Origin: JBDTME01 sp964583795
GTDB lineage: Bacteria > Patescibacteriota > Microgenomatia > UBA1400 > PJMF01
Assembly: GCA_964583795.1 (NCBI GenBank)
Contig: CAZOWX010000004.1
Span: 11,974 to 75,973 of the forward strand
DNA: 64,000 bases
Direction of reading: 5' to 3'
Under the pieces are notes generated by a model. The model searched no databases and was not told where the DNA came from. It was given only the letters and a program-made list of their open reading frames with translations. Shown here in pieces: positions 1-7,342 of the stretch. Every line of letters starts with the position of its first letter. The first letter of the stretch is position 1. The position numbers and the translations under genes are program-made.

Positions 1-53
1 GAGTCCGCATTTTTTAAGAACTCATCAGCTAACTGTTTGACGTTTCGATTCAT
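1..53 (-). CDS. Start of a truncated gene running off the left edge
   Basis: An ATG at 53-51 on the minus strand opens a frame with no stop to the window edge; it encodes 17 residues starting MNRNVKQLADEF. A TAGTAT hexamer lies 6 nt before the ATG, the same spacing seen at many other genes here. Too little is present to assign a function. Confidence 0.35.
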   Translation of the reverse strand, partial: MNRNVKQLADEFLKNAD

Positions 54-177
54 ATTTTTATACTAGTACGCTACTATAAATAGAATTCAGTGAGTTGTCA
101 ATACTTTGAACTCAATTCGAAAAAACCATTTGTACTACCAAACTACCTGTTACCTCAAAAGTAAATTCAGGTTGTGA

Positions 178-183
178 TACACT
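178..183 (+). promoter_or_regulatory. -10-like hexamer 6 nt before ATG (leaderless start)
   Basis: TACACT is followed by six bases and then the ATG at 190. No Shine-Dalgarno sequence lies between. The same -10/6 nt/ATG geometry recurs through the window, so the mRNA probably begins at or next to the start codon. No convincing -35 box is visible. Confidence 0.4.
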
Positions 184-189
184 CTGGTT

Positions 190-654
190 ATGCAAGCAAA
201 CATCCCAGTCAGCCAACTCCTATCCCAACTCAATATTCCTTTCACTCTCATCCCTTTGACAAGAATGGTAAAGTCACATGGTGATGTAGCGCAGGCAACA
301 TCTCAGATAAATCTTGAAGATGATTGCAAAACGATTGTTGTGCAAGGAAAGAGTGGTAAGTACTTCGCTCTTTTTTTGAGAGGCATGCAACACATAGATT
401 TTGCCAAAGTAGCAATGGCCATCGGCGAAAAATTAAGCATTATTAGTGACGACGAGTTACTTCATGTTACTGGAAAAACGAAAGGGAGTGTTTGTCCTTT
501 GTTACTGAAAAATATTGAAATTTGGGTAGATAGAGCAGTGTTACAGCGAAAACAACTCTTTTTCAGTTCTGGGGAGAAGGAATATGGTTTGAGTATTTCT
601 ACTGCTGATTTTTTGAAGATTACTGAACCAAAGTTTAGTGAGTTTAGCAAATAA
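190..654 (+). CDS. YbaK/EbsC-type aminoacyl-tRNA deacylase
   Basis: The 154-residue protein has the length and pattern of the YbaK/EbsC/ProX family, which removes mischarged amino acids (often Ala or Cys) from tRNAPro or related tRNAs in the cytoplasm. The central stretch with K47-T48, then GKTKGSVCPLLL near residues 94-105, corresponds to the family's conserved lysine and GxxxGxxxP substrate-binding segment. The C-terminal part ends in the usual short strand-helix with SGEKEYGLSIS. The gene stands alone and has a probable leaderless start. Family assignment is confident; the tRNA substrate cannot be read from the sequence. Confidence 0.85.
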   Translation: MQANIPVSQLLSQLNIPFTLIPLTRMVKSHGDVAQATSQINLEDDCKTIVVQGKSGKYFALFLRGMQHIDFAKVAMAIGEKLSIISDDELLHVTGKTKGSVCPLLLKNIEIWVDRAVLQRKQLFFSSGEKEYGLSISTADFLKITEPKFSEFSK

Positions 655-754
655 AGAACTAGTAGCGAGTTCTTGCCTCTTTATTGCTTTTTGAACAAAG
701 ATCAATCTCTGTTCGCTGCAACAATGTACAATTTTACATAAAATACGAAAAAGC

Positions 755-1138
755 ATGCGCAAACAAATCAGACAAGTCCTCAAATTTCACCAGCTCTTTC
801 AGTCCCACATCGGTACATTACCATCCAAAGAAATTCCCAACAAAGTCAAACAAACTAGGATTCGTCTGATAAAAGAAGAGACTAAAGAATTGATTCGTGC
901 TATTGAGAGCGAGAGTGTAGCGAGCATTGCTAAAGAGTTAGCTGATGTGATCTATGTCGTTTTGGGAACGGTGATTAGCTTTGGTTTGCAGGATAAATTT
1001 GTGTCAATATTTGATAAAGTGCATCAGAGTAATCTGTCGAAGTTAGATAGGAATGGTACATTTCAACTCGAAAAATCGGGGCAAAAAGTTCAAAAAGGTG
1101 ACACATATGAACCACCAGATATCGAGTCAATTTTGTGA
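755..1138 (+). CDS. MazG-like nucleotide pyrophosphohydrolase
   Basis: This 127-residue protein carries the all-alpha NTP pyrophosphatase signature: an EETKEL helix near residues 41-46 and an ELADVIYVV helix about 20 residues later, giving the ExxE...ExxD metal-binding pattern of MazG, HisE and dUTPase-2 relatives. Such enzymes hydrolyse (d)NTPs or phosphoribosyl-ATP to the monophosphate and pyrophosphate. No histidine-biosynthesis genes are nearby, so a nucleotide-pool cleaning role is more likely than HisE. A TAAAAT hexamer lies 10 nt before the ATG. The substrate is unknown. A second, distinct MazG-like gene lies at 11366-11761. Confidence 0.72.
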   Translation: MRKQIRQVLKFHQLFQSHIGTLPSKEIPNKVKQTRIRLIKEETKELIRAIESESVASIAKELADVIYVVLGTVISFGLQDKFVSIFDKVHQSNLSKLDRNGTFQLEKSGQKVQKGDTYEPPDIESIL

Positions 1139-1351
1139 ATGTTTTCCAAAAAAAATGAGTGGTGTAAAAAAGGTTGTTTTTAAAATGCTACGTATTACAT
1201 TGTAAAAACGCCGATGTGTAAATCAAAAGAATGTTATTCTGAAGCATTTTTTCGCTTGAAAAGTTCACAACGTGATGGCCGGTGACACAAACTAAAGTTA
1301 GGAAGGCAAGAAATGAGAGTAATCCGAGTGTTCGATTGAAAAAGTATTATT
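1139..1351. other. Convergent intergenic region, nothing recognised
   Basis: This AT-rich spacer separates the ends of two convergent genes. I see no open frame with a ribosome binding site, no tRNA-like fold and no clear terminator hairpin. Confidence 0.4.
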
Positions 1352-2878
1352 TTAGCCAACACTTTCTTCACTTAAAATGACAGCATCGTCTACTGTTTGA
1401 TACATTCTCAGTTGGATAAAAATGACTCTGAGCTTTTGATAGGCTTCTCTTTCTAGCTGTCTTACCCGTTCACTAGTAATATTTAGATCTTTAGCAATGT
1501 CGGTATAGCTCCGATGGAGTTCCAAACCATCATGTTGGCGTTTCAATCTTTTAGAAGGATTCGGCTCTATAGCGCCAAAGATGGTAGGTAATGGGTCTGG
1601 TGAAAGTGATCTTGGAAGTCCCCAGAGTTCAATCAAGACATGGCAGAGTTTTGGTCCATTAGGCATTGCGAAGAGCTTTTGAAAAGCTTTATGGAGTTTT
1701 TCAGATAAAATATTCCTTTCTGCTTCACTTGGAACGTCGGGTTTGTCATCAGCTATCACGTCTTCTAAAGTATCAGCATCTGGAGAGCTGCCAAACGGTT
1801 GTTGCAATGAAATAAAAAATTTGCTAATTGTCAGCCAGTACTCAATTGTTTCTGGTTTCCTGTTCATATGTTGAGCGATTTCATCTATTGTTGGCTCGCG
1901 ATGGTGCGTTCTTAAATAGTCTTGAATGATCTTATACATTTTCCCAATTGTTTTGACCATTCCTTCTGGTTTACGAATAGGGTGACCTTTTTCTTTTATA
2001 GCTCGAGAAATACTTTGTCGAATCCAGTAACTAGCATACGTCGCAAAGGTAAAACCACGAGTGAGATCAAACTTGTCTATAGCCCTCAGTAATCCTATAT
2101 TGCCTTCTTGTACCAAATCATCAAAAAGCATCCCTTTAGTTTTTTTTAAATATCGTGCTGCGAATGTATTTACCAGACCGATATTGCAGCGTGCAATAAG
2201 GTTTTTGATCTGGCGGCTATCGAGTGAACAAATTGCTTTTAGAACCTGTGGATTATAGGCGGTGTCAATCGTATTCGTCTGATCAAGTATTTGTACCCAA
2301 AGTACTGTTAGTAGGTAATGAAGTTCAAGTTGATCTGGATTAGTTTCTTGTAGTGATAATGTGTCAGCATGTTCGATTCGTCTAAGAGCTAAAAAAAGTA
2401 CATACTCTTCCTCGTTTGTAAGCAAAAAGGGAATTGGTTCTCCTTCATAATCCTCTACTCTCATTTCTTCAAGAGGCCTGTGTACTAATGTGGCCTGTCT
2501 TGGCCTTGGTAGTTTCAGCTCTTGTGGCACACTGTCACGAATAGCAACCTGATTGTTTTGTGAGTCGTTCCAATATAAGTACAGATAGAGGATAGGTAGG
2601 CTAACATACGTCTCGGGTCGATTTTCATTTGGACGTAAAGTCGTGTGTGCCGGATATTGAACTACTTTCGCCAAATATTCTAGGTCAGCTATTAGCTGTT
2701 CTGGGTCGGAATTGTTAAGCAGTAATAGAACATGGGGGAGTAAAAAGTGTGCCATTCCAGTTTGGTCAACAATTCTCGCAGCATTGGTTAAAAAATGGGT
2801 AAAAGCTTCACTGGATCCGTTAAGTTGTTGACTAACATAATCAACTGCGCCAATTTGTTGTAGATCAGGTTTTGCCAT
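1352..2878 (-). CDS. Divergent RNA polymerase sigma-70 family factor
   Basis: This 508-residue factor is separate from the rpoD of this window. Residues 1-150 match nothing I recognise. Around 135-180 there is a degenerate region 1.2 (LLTNEEEYVLFLALRRIE). Region 2 spans about 226-300, with DLVQEGNIGLLRAIDKFD and the promoter-melting FATYASYWIRQSISRAI. Region 3 follows (REPTIDEIAQHM near 328). The region 4.2 helix-turn-helix is at about 455-485 (SYTDIAKDLNITSERVRQLE). Regions 4.1 and 4.2 are separated by about 30 extra residues rich in Pro, Lys and Arg, where normal sigma factors have a short loop. It could be an alternative primary-like factor of this lineage with altered -35 recognition. A perfect TATAAT sits 6 nt before its ATG. 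Confidence 0.85.
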   Translation of the reverse strand: MAKPDLQQIGAVDYVSQQLNGSSEAFTHFLTNAARIVDQTGMAHFLLPHVLLLLNNSDPEQLIADLEYLAKVVQYPAHTTLRPNENRPETYVSLPILYLYLYWNDSQNNQVAIRDSVPQELKLPRPRQATLVHRPLEEMRVEDYEGEPIPFLLTNEEEYVLFLALRRIEHADTLSLQETNPDQLELHYLLTVLWVQILDQTNTIDTAYNPQVLKAICSLDSRQIKNLIARCNIGLVNTFAARYLKKTKGMLFDDLVQEGNIGLLRAIDKFDLTRGFTFATYASYWIRQSISRAIKEKGHPIRKPEGMVKTIGKMYKIIQDYLRTHHREPTIDEIAQHMNRKPETIEYWLTISKFFISLQQPFGSSPDADTLEDVIADDKPDVPSEAERNILSEKLHKAFQKLFAMPNGPKLCHVLIELWGLPRSLSPDPLPTIFGAIEPNPSKRLKRQHDGLELHRSYTDIAKDLNITSERVRQLEREAYQKLRVIFIQLRMYQTVDDAVILSEESVG

Positions 2879-2884
2879 TTCGGA

Positions 2885-2890
2885 ATTATA
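2885..2890 (-). promoter_or_regulatory. TATAAT 6 nt before the sigma-factor ATG
   Basis: On the minus strand a consensus TATAAT is followed by exactly six bases and the ATG at 2878. No Shine-Dalgarno is present. This is among the clearest examples of the leaderless pattern. Confidence 0.55.
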
Positions 2891-3056
2891 AACGCATCAT
2901 TGTAATATTTCTAGGGGGAGACACGGATGAGGAGCAAGGTGCTTTTGAGTGGCCAAAGTGGCAGTGAAATTGCCCTACTTTCATGAAAATAGAGGCAAAT
3001 TCGGTGTTTTTCGAAAAAAGAAGAGGATTTCAATAAAAGCTACATGCAAATTGGTG

Positions 3057-3062
3057 TAAAAT
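3057..3062 (+). promoter_or_regulatory. TAAAAT 6 nt before ATG
   Basis: TAAAAT is followed by six bases and the ATG at 3069, with no ribosome binding site between. It supports this start for the HAD gene. Confidence 0.4.
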
Positions 3063-3068
3063 TGCTTT

Positions 3069-3692
3069 ATGAACCCGATCAAATTTGTCTACTTTGATGT
3101 TGGTGGGGTGTTACTGCTGGATTTTTCCAAGACTGATAAATGGTCACAGCTGAAGCGTGATTTGGGAGTTTCCTCTGAAAAAGAACCATTCTTTGATGCT
3201 GTTTGGCAAAAATATCGCAATCGAATTTGTATTGATTGTGATGTCGATACGATTGCCGCTGAATTAGTCGAAGCGGCTGGTTGTACACTTCCCGAAGAGT
3301 ACTCAATGCTAGCGGACTTTGTGAATCGATTTGAACAAAACCCTTCTATTTGGCCAGTTGCTCATGCAGTGAAGCAACAGTATAAAGTGGGATTACTCAC
3401 TAATATGTATCCTCGGATGCTTGCTCTAATCAAAGAGAATCAGCTGATTCCTGACATTGAGTGGGATGCGGTGGTTGACTCCAGTAGTGTTGGTTATCAA
3501 AAACCGGATCGAGAGATTTTTGAAATTGCTCAAGCACGAGCGAATGTTAATCCTCATGCGATACTTTTTATTGATAATAGTGAAGAGCATGTCACAGTTG
3601 CAAAAAATTTGGGATGGCAAGCCATAGTATATGATTCGGACAATATAGTGTGTTCTACACAAACGCTACTTCTGTCACTTTTTGCTACATAA
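3069..3692 (+). CDS. HAD superfamily hydrolase (subfamily IA)
   Basis: The 207-residue protein has the four HAD motifs in order. Motif I is FDVGGVLL at residues 8-15, with the nucleophile Asp9; the usual second acid Asp is replaced by Gly-Gly, as in the FDxGGV variants. Motif II is LLTNMY near 110. Motif III Lys lies in GYQKPD near 143-148. Motif IV is the acidic FIDNSEEHV near 166. A helical cap fills residues 15-90. These are cytoplasmic phosphatases or haloacid-dehalogenase-like enzymes. Since the second acidic residue of motif I is missing, dehalogenase-like or altered phosphatase chemistry is possible. It stands alone with a probable leaderless start, and the substrate is unknown. Confidence 0.82.
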   Translation: MNPIKFVYFDVGGVLLLDFSKTDKWSQLKRDLGVSSEKEPFFDAVWQKYRNRICIDCDVDTIAAELVEAAGCTLPEEYSMLADFVNRFEQNPSIWPVAHAVKQQYKVGLLTNMYPRMLALIKENQLIPDIEWDAVVDSSSVGYQKPDREIFEIAQARANVNPHAILFIDNSEEHVTVAKNLGWQAIVYDSDNIVCSTQTLLLSLFAT

Positions 3693-3798
3693 CAGCTAAT
3701 CTCCAGGTGTGTTTAAGCATTGTGTCTTTGCTTCAGTATTGTGAAAGGTCCCAATTCGGTCATTGGCAAGGATACTTATACCCTGGTATGATGTCTGC

Positions 3799-4263
3799 AT
3801 GGTGATCACATACACCAAACAACAGGTTTTGACATTCATGAGAAGTTGCTCAATCATGTCAATTGCTGCCGTATACCAAGGGCGACCCTTATCTTCCATA
3901 CTGCTGTTTGCGATTGACGACGACTTTACTCTCTATTTTGCAACTCACACAGACAGTTTTAAATCAAAAGCTTTGATGGAAAACCCTTTGGTTAGTCTTT
4001 CTGTGTGGAGTCAAGGAGAGATGCTAGTACAAGCTGATGGCAATGCTCAGGTTGTCAAAGATGCGGCAACATGTGATCAAATTTTAGTAAAGCTGAGCAA
4101 TAGTGCTGTAGGTATAGAAAATTTTTGGCCCCCAGTTCTGCGAATCAGAGACTCAAGTGGGTATACGGTATTTCAGATTAAGCTCCACTGGTTGAGAGTC
4201 CTTGATCTTCATTCCGATACGATTACCGCTAAGGAATTACCGTTTACTGAAATCGCCGTGTAA
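3799..4263 (+). CDS. Pyridoxamine-5'-phosphate-oxidase-fold protein
   Basis: The product (154 residues from this ATG) has the split-barrel pattern of PNPOx-like flavin-binding proteins: an N-terminal helix, a strand-turn-strand pair (SIAAVYQGRPLSS), then the KSKALMENPLVSLSV segment typical of the family. I prefer the ATG at 3799 over the in-frame TTG at 3763, because family members begin just before the first helix. The stop is 3 nt before the receiver gene at 4267, so the two are probably co-transcribed. Members bind FMN, F420 or heme; the cofactor and substrate cannot be told here. Confidence 0.7.
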   Translation: MVITYTKQQVLTFMRSCSIMSIAAVYQGRPLSSILLFAIDDDFTLYFATHTDSFKSKALMENPLVSLSVWSQGEMLVQADGNAQVVKDAATCDQILVKLSNSAVGIENFWPPVLRIRDSSGYTVFQIKLHWLRVLDLHSDTITAKELPFTEIAV

Positions 4264-4266
4264 GCT

Positions 4267-4641
4267 ATGAAAAAAATTTTAATTGTTGAAGACGACATTT
4301 TTTTGGCAAAAGTGTATCAAAAAAAGTTGGGAGCGATGGGGTTTGAGTTGGTGGTCGTGAATGATGGTGAGAGAGTTTTTGAAATAGCGAAGCAGGATCA
4401 TCCGAGTATTATTTTGCTCGATGTTATTTTACCCAAGAAAAGTGGTTTTGATGTGTTGTCGGAGCTTAAAGCCGATGACTCTACCCGAAATATTCCTGTT
4501 CTTATGGTCTCCAATATGGCACTTGAAAGTGAGATTCAAAAAGCGAAAGATATGGGCGTAAGTGCCTACATGATAAAGTCAAATTACTCGTTTAAAGAGG
4601 TAACTGAAAAAATTATTGGTTTGATTGGTGCTCCGGATTAA
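4267..4641 (+). CDS. Stand-alone response regulator receiver (CheY-like)
   Basis: This 124-residue protein is a single REC domain without an output domain. The acidic pocket is E8-D9-D10, the phospho-acceptor is D52 in LLDVILP, and the switch lysine sits in MIKSN near residue 100; the usual Lys-Pro is Lys-Ser here. It follows the PNPOx-like gene by 3 nt. Three further receivers of the same build occur at 39236, 39631 and 49700, and the start MKKILIVEDD closely resembles the one at 49700. No kinase is adjacent; the only histidine kinase in the window is at 36826. Confidence 0.88.
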   Translation: MKKILIVEDDIFLAKVYQKKLGAMGFELVVVNDGERVFEIAKQDHPSIILLDVILPKKSGFDVLSELKADDSTRNIPVLMVSNMALESEIQKAKDMGVSAYMIKSNYSFKEVTEKIIGLIGAPD

Positions 4642-4665
4642 ACTGTTTCTGGTGCTTTTTTCTGA

Positions 4666-5595
4666 TTACAATGCTACTTGTAGCACTTTACAGCGATCAA
4701 GGTGTGTTTTGATGTATTGCTCGTCAAGACGTGTTCCAACGAACAAGATTTGTGTCAATGGGATAGTGACAGGTCTAAGACCATCCACGCTGATGTGTGA
4801 TCCTACGCGTTGAACGCGAGCGGTCAGCATGTTTCCTTGTTGATCGAGGCAACTCACTATGCCTTTGATTCTGATGATTTCATCTGGCAACTTGGCGATC
4901 AGATCTTGGAGTAGGTCAAGATTAAGGGGAGTGTTACTTTCATACAACACTGTCTGGTAGGTTTCGTGGGTGTGTTCATGGGGTGTTGTTGTATGGGGGG
5001 GCGAAGATGGGACTGATGGAGAAGCCAAGAAAATTTCAGGTGTTAACTCATTGGTAAACTGCAGTACTTTGACGTCTGGTGCTAAGTTCTGAATCCTCGT
5101 TTGAACTCGTTGTGTTTGCAGCTGACCGGCCTCGTTGACTTTTGAAAGTAATACCAGATCTGCATCAGCGAGTTGAGTTGAGATGATCGAGTGGGTTTGA
5201 CTCATACTCTCGTAATTCACCGCATCAATGATGCAAACAGTACTTTCCAGATAGGTTTTATTACTCACCGGTGGAGTTTGGAGCGCTTCTCGAACCGGAT
5301 CAGGATCAGATAATCCAGAGGCCTCAATGAGTAAAAACTCTGTCTGGGGACTATTGCTCAAGATATACTCAATTACACGAGGAATATCGCTCTTAGCGAC
5401 GCAACACATGCAGCCGTTGGCGAGCTCGACGATATTATCGGCTTTTTGAGTAACAAACTGGCTTTCGAGCTTGATTGAGCCAAACTCGTTGAGGATAATG
5501 GAGATCTTGGCATTTGGACTCTTCTCGAGGAGATAGTTGATAAAAGTGGTTTTTCCGGAGCCTAAAAAGCCAGTGATGAGTAGAATCGGGACCAT
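4666..5595 (-). CDS. CobW/COG0523 family metallochaperone GTPase
   Basis: This 309-residue G3E GTPase has the Walker A motif GFLGSGKTT at residues 8-16, the metal-binding GCMCC motif near 59-63, the switch segment IEASGLSDP near 92-100 and the LLSKVNEA base-recognition loop. A His-rich linker (HTTTPHEHTHE, about 205-215) precedes the C-terminal CobW domain. Members load zinc or other metals onto client proteins with GTP. The internal His-rich stretch and CxCC motif favour a zinc or similar metal role. No cobalamin genes and no zinc-repressor operator are visible nearby. A fragment of a second copy of its 5' end lies at 6355-6440. Confidence 0.88.
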   Translation of the reverse strand: MVPILLITGFLGSGKTTFINYLLEKSPNAKISIILNEFGSIKLESQFVTQKADNIVELANGCMCCVAKSDIPRVIEYILSNSPQTEFLLIEASGLSDPDPVREALQTPPVSNKTYLESTVCIIDAVNYESMSQTHSIISTQLADADLVLLSKVNEAGQLQTQRVQTRIQNLAPDVKVLQFTNELTPEIFLASPSVPSSPPHTTTPHEHTHETYQTVLYESNTPLNLDLLQDLIAKLPDEIIRIKGIVSCLDQQGNMLTARVQRVGSHISVDGLRPVTIPLTQILFVGTRLDEQYIKTHLDRCKVLQVAL

Positions 5596-5718
5596 AAAAG
5601 CCTAGGGATATTGACGGTGTTATTGTACTATAGCGGATAGAAAGTGAGGAGCGGCCAGAAGTTATGAGTATCTAGCCGATGGTTGAGGTTTTGTGTTCGC
5701 AAATTGAGGTGAATTGTA

Positions 5719-5724
5719 TATAAT
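5719..5724 (+). promoter_or_regulatory. TATAAT 6 nt before the mntA ATG
   Basis: A consensus TATAAT is followed by six bases and the ATG at 5731. Like the sigma-factor promoter, it predicts a leaderless mRNA for the toxin-antitoxin operon. Confidence 0.55.
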
Positions 5725-5730
5725 GTTCGT

Positions 5731-6000
5731 ATGAGGTTACAAGATCAAGTAAAACCACTGCTAATAAAATACGGCGTTAAGAGGGCAGCTTTTTTTGGGT
5801 CAATTGTACGGGGTGATTTTGATGAGGATAGTGATGTCGATATTCTGATCGAGCCCCCAAGAGGAATGGGAATTAAATTTATTGCTCTCAAGCATGAACT
5901 GGAAGATTTACTACAAAAAAAGGTTGATTTAGCTTCGTACAATGGGCTAGACAAATACTTAAAACCTCACATTCTTAAACATCAGCAACCAATATTATGA
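5731..6000 (+). CDS. mntA: MntA-type nucleotidyltransferase antitoxin
   Basis: The 89-residue protein is a minimal nucleotidyltransferase domain with the GSx10DxD motif: GS at residues 23-24, then the DVD after ten residues. In the HepT/MntA type VII systems this enzyme adds AMP groups to a tyrosine of the HepT toxin and so silences it. The stop codon overlaps the start of the next gene by 4 nt, the usual translational coupling of the pair. The gene order (antitoxin first) and both motifs support the call strongly. Confidence 0.88.
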   Translation: MRLQDQVKPLLIKYGVKRAAFFGSIVRGDFDEDSDVDILIEPPRGMGIKFIALKHELEDLLQKKVDLASYNGLDKYLKPHILKHQQPIL

Positions 6001-6341
6001 GACAAGATCGAGACAATAGTATTTATCTCAAGCACATCCTTGAAGCGATAACTAAGATTTCCACATATACAGCAAGTCATACATTTTCTCAATTTCAAGA
6101 AAACCAATGGGATCAAGATGCTTTGGCCAGAAATTTGGAGATCATTGGTGAGGCTGCGAATAACCTCGATGCTTTATTTAGGGCATCCATGCCAGACGTG
6201 CCCTGGAGGCAGATTGTCGATTTTCGTAATGTGATTGTGCATGATTATGCAGACCTCGATTTGCAGATAATCTGGGAGATAGCCACTGTAGACCTCAAAG
6301 AGCTCCAAAAGCAGCTACAATCAAGTGACAAAACAAGTTGA
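5997..6341 (+). CDS. hepT: HepT-like ribonuclease toxin (DUF86)
   Basis: This 114-residue helical protein has the HEPN/HepT catalytic signature Rx4HxY as RNVIVHDY near residues 77-84, plus the conserved EIIGEAANNL helix near 46-56. HEPN proteins of this group cleave RNA; the tyrosine is the site that MntA modifies. It is coupled to mntA by a 4-nt overlap. All catalytic residues are present, so the toxin looks intact. Such modules stabilise genomic regions or act in abortive defence; no phage or plasmid genes are adjacent. Confidence 0.88.
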   Translation: MRQDRDNSIYLKHILEAITKISTYTASHTFSQFQENQWDQDALARNLEIIGEAANNLDALFRASMPDVPWRQIVDFRNVIVHDYADLDLQIIWEIATVDLKELQKQLQSSDKTS

Positions 6342-6354
6342 CCCTTGGGAATGC

Positions 6355-6440
6355 TGAGACCTTAAGGTTTGGACTCTTCTCGAGGAGATAGTTGATGAAA
6401 GTGGTCTTTCCGGAGCCTAAAAAACAGGAGATGAGGACGA
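6355..6440 (-). pseudogene. Remnant of a second CobW-family GTPase (P-loop region)
   Basis: Read on the minus strand, this stretch encodes an N-terminal CobW segment with CFLGSGKTTFINYLLEKS, nearly identical to residues 9-26 of the intact CobW protein at 4666-5595. The nucleotide match is strongest over about 6370-6436. Two of the differences are synonymous (Lys AAA to AAG, Phe TTT to TTC); ITGF has become ISCF. Similarity fades after the KSPN region. It is a broken copy on the far side of the mntA-hepT module, in the same orientation as the intact gene. It may be a leftover of a tandem duplication or of an insertion with rearrangement. Confidence 0.75.
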
Positions 6441-6762
6441 GTAGCAATCGGTGTGAGACTAAAAGAATAATTTGGAAGCAATCGTTCAGCTGGTGCTAGT
6501 CAAGCGGCAACGAGCTGATGACGACAGAATCAAATTGATTTTACAGCACTAAAAGCAACAACAGACCAACAGTATCAGCACCACAATCAACAACAGCATC
6601 CTGCTCCCGGTGTCTTATCCCAAACTTTTTGTGGAGAATGCGACTTGCCTGGTAGTATGTCAGTTGAGATTGATTTTTTCGGTGAATATGGTAAAATAAG
6701 CACGCTATGTTGTTTATCTTTAGCTTTGGGTAGACACTTTCTTAATAAGATTAAGGAGAATT
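6441..6762. other. Intergenic stretch without a recognisable gene
   Basis: Short open stretches occur in several frames here, one rich in Gln and His codons around 6548-6600, but none has a start with a ribosome binding site and none resembles a family I know. It may be eroded coding sequence continuing from the CobW remnant. Confidence 0.4.
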
Positions 6763-6939
6763 ATGGAACCTATTCCAAGAAAACTTACTGATGAAGAAGT
6801 AGTTGGGAAATTTCAAAAAGCTGTTGATGAAGGTCGTTTGGATCAGGATATTATTGATACCGTAAGAGAAGCACTTCAAATTGCACGTGAGGCAAATAGT
6901 TCGGAACAAAGTGCTAGTCAAGATGGGATTGAGAGTTAG
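6763..6939 (+). CDS. Small hypothetical protein (58 residues)
   Basis: An ATG preceded by AAGGAG at 6753-6758 opens a 58-codon frame ending in TAG. The product is acidic and mostly helical in composition (starting MEPIPRKLTDEEVVGKF, with VREALQIAREAN later) and has a polar Ser/Gln-rich tail. It has no Cys, no signal peptide and no membrane segment. I do not recognise the family. The good ribosome binding site and clean codon use favour a real gene. It lies 23 nt from the end of the convergent ArsR gene. Confidence 0.6.
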   Translation: MEPIPRKLTDEEVVGKFQKAVDEGRLDQDIIDTVREALQIAREANSSEQSASQDGIES

Positions 6940-6962
6940 ATTTGCACTTTTTAGGTATCTAA

Positions 6963-7235
6963 TTAGTTGCGTAGAGTGGCTTTTTTAAGGATTGTTGTGT
7001 TTATAGAATAAAAATGCTTCACGCCTTCTTCACGAATGTTTAAAATCCCCGCTTCCTTGAGCTTGTGGAAGTGATGTGACATGGTCGGTTGAGTTAAAGG
7101 AAAATGCTCTGAAATCTCTGCGCAAGCTACCTCACCTTTTTCAAGTAAGAACAGTACGATATCGAGTCGAGTTTTATCTGCGAGAGCCTTAAAAATTTTG
7201 ACCATTGCACTCTTTGATTGTTTGGTGTGTGGCAT
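6963..7235 (-). CDS. ArsR-family winged-helix transcriptional repressor
   Basis: This 90-residue protein has the ArsR/SmtB fold: ALADKTRLDIVLFLLEKGEV near residues 16-35, the recognition helix LTQPTMSHHFHKLKEAGIL near 47-65, and a wing with REEGVKHFYSIN. It lacks the cysteine pairs of classical arsenite or cadmium sensors (one Cys, in ACAEI), so it probably senses something other than a soft metal, or is not an effector-binding member. It is divergent from the MFS transporter starting at 7343, which is the likely target. Confidence 0.85.
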   Translation of the reverse strand: MPHTKQSKSAMVKIFKALADKTRLDIVLFLLEKGEVACAEISEHFPLTQPTMSHHFHKLKEAGILNIREEGVKHFYSINTTILKKATLRN

Positions 7236-7342
7236 AGGTTTTGCTATTGCTAATCAGTTAATCTTTTCCCTTGTTATAGTTGTATTGTATCAAATCCTGT
7301 TTTCTCATTGCTGCCAAAAGTATTGTATGCCATGCTAAAAGC

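Noticed and set aside
6535..6762. Gln/His-rich frame before the 58-residue gene
   Set aside because: No start codon with a ribosome site in the frame and no similarity I can name; may be eroded sequence.
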